DNA of 8,013 bases from CAMAVK01 sp964362485 (GTDB lineage: Archaea; Nanobdellota; Nanobdellia; Woesearchaeales; GW2011-AR9), in assembly GCA_964362485.1 (NCBI GenBank), contig CAYIEX010000079.1:1-8013 (forward strand), written 5' to 3'. Below are positions 5,644-8,013 of the stretch, in pieces (position 1 is the stretch's first letter; every line of letters starts with the position of its first letter). Both the position numbers and the translations under genes were made by a program. Under the pieces are notes generated by a model, which was not told where the DNA came from, did no database searches, and saw only the letters and a list, made by a program, of their open reading frames with translations.

Positions 5644-6279
5644 ATGAATCTTCTCTTCCTTGGTCCACCCGCAAGCGGCAAAGGTACGCAAGCAAAAATT
5701 CTTGCAAGAACATATGGCTTTACGCATCTTAACACTGGAGATATTTTCAGGCAAGCACTTGCCAACCAAACGCCATTAGGAATCAAAGCACACGATGAAT
5801 ACTGGGGAAGAGGTCGGCTAGTTCCCGATGAAATCACAAATGGTCTGGCAGCTGAACAGCTCCAAAAAATAAATCACCATTTCATTCTCGACGGCTACCC
5901 AAGAACCATCGGGCAGGCTCAGGCACTCGGCGTCTTCCTCCAAACATCTCCTCACACCATTGATTACATTGTTCACTTTCAATGTTCTGACCAAACCATA
6001 ATCACCCGCGCAGCAGCACGTCAAACCTGTACTGGTTGCGGTGAAATTTATGGACTCGCTCGTCCACCAACAACGCAATCCTGCGATTTCTGTCAAGGAA
6101 CTCTGAAAGTACGCTCCGACGATCAGCCTCATCTAATGCCAGCAAGGCTAGAAGAATATCATCACAAAACCGCACCTTTACTAGAATATTACTCACAAAG
6201 ATATCCACTTGTTACAATCGATGCAGAAGGAACGATTGATCACGTACTATTACAAATAAGACATATTACCAAGAACTAA
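5644..6279 (+). CDS. adk: Adenylate kinase, long form with four-cysteine zinc lid
   Basis: The 211-residue enzyme interconverts ATP plus AMP with two ADP in the cytoplasm. Motifs in order are the P-loop GPPASGKGT (7-15), the AMP-site NTGDIFR (30-36), GRLVPDE (57-63), LDGYPRT (82-88) with Gln91, the lid arginines after ITRAAAR (119-125), RSDD (157-160) and ARLEEYHHKTAPLLEYY (167-183). The lid carries Cys129, 132, 147 and 150, the zinc site of many bacterial-type adenylate kinases, rather than the short trimeric archaeal type. That suggests a bacterial-like origin, which is an inference. An in-frame ATG at 5590 would add 18 residues ahead of the conserved MNLLFLGPP start. These do not fit the family, so 5644 is chosen. 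The P-loop has Ala-Ser where Gly-Ala is usual, a tolerable change. The gene is convergent with the next one, with 34 bp between. Confidence 0.95.
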   Translation: MNLLFLGPPASGKGTQAKILARTYGFTHLNTGDIFRQALANQTPLGIKAHDEYWGRGRLVPDEITNGLAAEQLQKINHHFILDGYPRTIGQAQALGVFLQTSPHTIDYIVHFQCSDQTIITRAAARQTCTGCGEIYGLARPPTTQSCDFCQGTLKVRSDDQPHLMPARLEEYHHKTAPLLEYYSQRYPLVTIDAEGTIDHVLLQIRHITKN

Positions 6280-6313
6280 CCATTACCAAAAAATCACTAC
6301 CCTGCCTTGTCCC

Positions 6314-6790
6314 CTACCATTCCGGAAAACAAGCCCCTACAGGATGATATTCATAATCCTTCTCTGTAACATGCACCGGTGTTACAGCCATAACGGTTTG
6401 CAATGACGATGAATATTCCGTCTCGCCACGCATGAACCCATAAAAATCAAGTCCCAGTGGAAAACAGCTGAAGCGTTTGGCAATAACCTCTTTCAAAAAA
6501 GTATAAGCTTCGGGCGATCTGTTAAATGGATTGGAGACATATTCACCACTCATCTCTTGCCAATGCCCCCGCTTTTTAGAATATTCAATACCATCAACAA
6601 GAGCTGCTGGTATATCAAAATTCAGAAGTACCGGCCTATTTAATCCAAACTCACATGCACGATACAATCCCCGAGAATCTTTTCCCACAACATTACTCCA
6701 TTGGTCAATCACAAGTTCTTCTAGCTTTGCTGGATTAATCTTGTCTCCAGGCCTTCTACTCAAAATAACTGCATCGCGCCAACGTCCCAT
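6314..6790 (-). CDS. Hypothetical protein of 158 residues, family not recognised
   Basis: I do not recognise this protein. It starts at the ATG at 6790 with MGRWRDAVILSRR and has no signal peptide, membrane helix or metal-binding cluster. The composition is that of a compact mixed alpha/beta cytoplasmic protein rich in aromatic residues (PLGLDFYGFMRGETEY, KDYEYHPVGACFPEW at the C-terminus). The gene follows the winged-helix regulator on the same strand after a 49-bp gap. That gap has a possible TATA box about 27 nt upstream (6813-6820), so the gene could be expressed alone or with the regulator. The length, clean start and absence of a better frame make a real gene likely; no function can be assigned. 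Confidence 0.75.
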   Translation of the reverse strand: MGRWRDAVILSRRPGDKINPAKLEELVIDQWSNVVGKDSRGLYRACEFGLNRPVLLNFDIPAALVDGIEYSKKRGHWQEMSGEYVSNPFNRSPEAYTFLKEVIAKRFSCFPLGLDFYGFMRGETEYSSSLQTVMAVTPVHVTEKDYEYHPVGACFPEW

Positions 6791-6812
6791 ACTACATTTA
6801 TCCTCTCGTCAT

Positions 6813-6820
6813 TTTAAATT
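6813..6820 (-). promoter_or_regulatory. Possible TATA box of the 158-residue hypothetical gene
   Basis: The minus strand reads AATTTAAA, centred about 27 nt before the ATG at 6790, within the 49-bp gap after the regulator gene. It would allow separate leaderless transcription of the downstream gene. Confidence 0.4.
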
Positions 6821-6839
6821 AATTTCTATTCCCCAATCA

Positions 6840-7667
6840 TCACAACACCTTCTGCACCGATTGCAGATCCTCAATTCTCTTCTTATAAGGAATTCCCATT
6901 CGGAAAAAATGAAAGAACACTTTTCCAATCCACTCCACCCACTCTTCATCCATAATGTGATAATATAACTCCATTTTCTTTTTTAGTTCGCCAGCAGCAA
7001 AGTCCGCAGGATCCTTTACTTCCTTCATTTGCACGAGTTTCGAATCAACCACCACTGATCGCAGCGGCTGCTGCACGTGTCGGATTTCAATAGCTGCCCA
7101 CCCAACTCTGTTATTGATACTTTCTACATTCATAATATTGCTAATCCCTGGTAAATCAATGCGGGTAATAATTTTAACAGACACCTTCCGTTGTGCTATT
7201 TCCTCTAGGACTCCAAGCAATGTACCATATTTATCTCCCAGTCTTGTCCAACTTAAATTTCCAGAAAAAATCAAAACCTGCTCCTGCGCTCCTCGCAGCA
7301 AAGCCGCAAAATCAGAAACCGGTTCATCCACCACAACCCTTCGTTTCTCAATCGCAATGTGTTGATAAATATCAAAAGGGCTAAAATCTTTTTTCTCAAC
7401 ACCACGCTTTATTTTATCAAAAAGGTCTTCTTGCGCTTGATGCCCATGAATCTTCTCAAGATTATTCCAATATACAACCTTAAGCGCTCCACGCGTCCCG
7501 CCACGAAATGTTCGTGTTCCAATCGTGCCCAACTCTGACGCAATCTTTTCCACATAGGTGTCCGCAGTTCGCCAATTAAGTGTGAGTGTCTGCGCAATCT
7601 CGTGCACCGTGCGTGGCTTAATATAAACAAGGTCATTGATTTGTTTAATCGTCTCTTGGGATAACAT
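6840..7667 (-). CDS. Winged-helix transcriptional regulator with PLD-like sensor domain (TrmB-like architecture)
   Basis: The 275-residue protein begins with a winged helix-turn-helix: residues 1-46 hold three helices, including the helix-turn-helix TVHEIAQTLTLNWRTADTYVEKIASEL (20-46), and a wing follows at about 52-67 (RTFRGGTRGALKVVYW). A linker leads to an alpha/beta domain (about 110-225) resembling the phospholipase-D-like half found in TrmB-type archaeal regulators: VLIFSGNLSW (131-140), KVSVKIITRI (161-170) and LRSVVVDSKLVQ (202-213). The catalytic HxK of true phospholipases is absent (Pro-Leu-Arg precedes the strand and Lys210 remains), so it probably senses a ligand or dimerises rather than cleaving. 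A C-terminal helical segment follows (about 226-275). The start is the ATG at 7667, with a Shine-Dalgarno AGGTG 4 nt upstream. It is divergent from the ATPase gene and likely regulates their shared region. Confidence 0.8.
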   Translation of the reverse strand: MLSQETIKQINDLVYIKPRTVHEIAQTLTLNWRTADTYVEKIASELGTIGTRTFRGGTRGALKVVYWNNLEKIHGHQAQEDLFDKIKRGVEKKDFSPFDIYQHIAIEKRRVVVDEPVSDFAALLRGAQEQVLIFSGNLSWTRLGDKYGTLLGVLEEIAQRKVSVKIITRIDLPGISNIMNVESINNRVGWAAIEIRHVQQPLRSVVVDSKLVQMKEVKDPADFAAGELKKKMELYYHIMDEEWVEWIGKVFFHFFRMGIPYKKRIEDLQSVQKVL

Positions 7668-7671
7668 AAAA

Positions 7672-7676
7672 CACCT
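7672..7676 (-). promoter_or_regulatory. Shine-Dalgarno of the winged-helix regulator gene
   Basis: The minus strand reads AGGTG followed by TTTT and the ATG at 7667. A leadered message is therefore likely for this gene, unlike its mostly leaderless neighbours. Confidence 0.55.
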
Positions 7677-7702
7677 AATACCTCACTCTACAACTCTGTG
7701 CT

Positions 7703-7723
7703 GTCTTTTGCAGCAACAAAGAC
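7703..7723. promoter_or_regulatory. Inverted repeat, candidate operator between regulator and ATPase genes
   Basis: GTCTTT (7703-7708) and AAAGAC (7718-7723) are perfect inverted arms separated by 9 bp. The centre-to-centre distance of about 15 bp is on the scale expected for a dimeric winged-helix protein. The site is 36 bp from the regulator start and 30 bp from the ATPase start, so one bound dimer could affect both. Confidence 0.4.
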
Positions 7724-7737
7724 TATCTTTTCTACAA

Positions 7738-7751
7738 CTATATTAATATTT
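7738..7751 (-). promoter_or_regulatory. Possible TATA box for the regulator gene
   Basis: The minus strand reads AAATATTAATATAG. A start about 26 nt downstream (near 7718) would give a leader of about 50 nt containing the Shine-Dalgarno, and would place the inverted repeat at the transcription start. The stretch is too close to the plus-strand ATG (7753) to serve that gene. The call is tentative. Confidence 0.35.
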
Positions 7752-7752
7752 C

Positions 7753-8013
7753 ATGACTCAAAAATATGTATTAACCGGTGGCCCCTGTACAGGAAAAACC
7801 ACCCTTCTCGAACACCTCTGCGACCGCTATACTATAGTTGCCGAATCTGCGCGGGAAATTATCGCCGAACAATCGATTTCTCCTCAGCCCATCCTTCCCT
7901 GGACAGACATCTACAACTTTCAACTCCTCGTACTCTACCGACAACAGCAAAAAGAAATATCCCTTAATGGGAATGACGCGTTTCTCGACCGTAGTATTAT
8001 TGATGGGTTAGCC
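7753..8013 (+). CDS. AAA-type ATPase/kinase (AAA_28-like P-loop protein), N-terminal 87 residues only
   Basis: The ATG at 7753 opens an 87-codon frame that runs off the right edge. A P-loop GGPCTGKT (9-16) stands right after the first beta strand (KYVLTGG), followed by VAESAREIIAEQ (29-40) and AFLDRSIIDGLA (76-87), where Asp79-Arg80 form the Walker-B-like DR motif. This order (GGPxxGKTT, then ESAREII, then FLDRxxxD) is typical of the AAA_28/NadR-kinase-like P-loop family of small predicted ATPases or nucleoside-type kinases; the substrate cannot be told from the N-terminus. No clear TATA box is visible at the expected distance (near 7727), where the sequence is only pyrimidine-rich. The gene is divergent from the winged-helix regulator with 85 bp between starts, so regulation by it is plausible. 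Confidence 0.85.
   Translation, partial: MTQKYVLTGGPCTGKTTLLEHLCDRYTIVAESAREIIAEQSISPQPILPWTDIYNFQLLVLYRQQQKEISLNGNDAFLDRSIIDGLA

Noticed and set aside
5818..6208. Minus-strand open frames of 104 and 68 residues
   Set aside because: They lie opposite the well-supported adenylate kinase and show no family features.
6531..6968. Plus-strand open frame of 145 residues
   Set aside because: It runs antisense to the 158-residue gene and the regulator end, with a composition typical of a shadow frame.
1..8013. CRISPR arrays, insertion sequences or long tandem repeats
   Set aside because: No repeated units with regular spacers, transposase motifs or terminal inverted repeats were seen by reading; the only mobile-type gene is the homing endonuclease.

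Overview
The window reads as a stretch of an archaeal chromosome, most likely from a DPANN lineage (Woesearchaeota/Pacearchaeota-like; the phylum is an inference). The archaeal signs are direct: an aIF2-gamma gene, ribosomal protein S17e, an initiator tRNA-Met with the archaeal A1:U72 pair and archaeal-type introns, and TATA-like boxes about 25-30 nt upstream of most starts with almost no 5' leader. Gene density is very high; no gap reaches 300 bases. Base composition is moderately AT-rich by eye, and the homing endonuclease gene is clearly more AT-rich than its neighbours.

Layout. Bases 1-4630 hold minus-strand genes. In transcription order these are S17e (4630-4442), an ABC1/UbiB-family membrane kinase (4378-2726) overlapping a small phasin-like helical protein (about 2723-2376), an unrecognised 319-residue protein (2300-1341), and the gamma subunit of initiation factor 2 (1298 running off the left edge). 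S17e, the kinase, the unknown gene and aIF2-gamma each have their own TATA-like box, so only the kinase/phasin pair looks like a tight operon.

Centre. A plus-strand initiator tRNA-Met gene at 4754-4871 appears to carry two small introns: 20 nt at the canonical 37/38 site and 23 nt at the anticodon-stem/variable-loop junction (43/44). Once these are removed, the tRNA aligns arm for arm with archaeal initiator tRNAs. A LAGLIDADG homing endonuclease gene (5538-4825, minus) runs head-on into the tRNA. Its last 15 codons are antisense to the tRNA 3' half and its stop codon lies inside the second intron. This is the most unusual locus in the window.

Right side. A bacterial-type adenylate kinase with a four-cysteine zinc lid (5644-6279, plus) converges on an unrecognised 158-residue protein (6790-6314, minus). 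Upstream of that lies a winged-helix regulator with a degenerate phospholipase-D-like sensor domain (7667-6840, minus). Its 85-bp upstream region, shared with a divergent AAA-type ATPase/kinase gene (7753 to the right edge), contains an inverted repeat that could be an operator.

Functionally, aIF2-gamma (carrier of Met-tRNAi), S17e and the initiator tRNA all serve translation and sit within about 5 kb. The kinase/phasin pair is probably a membrane-associated unit, and the right end looks like a small regulator-centred module of unknown role.
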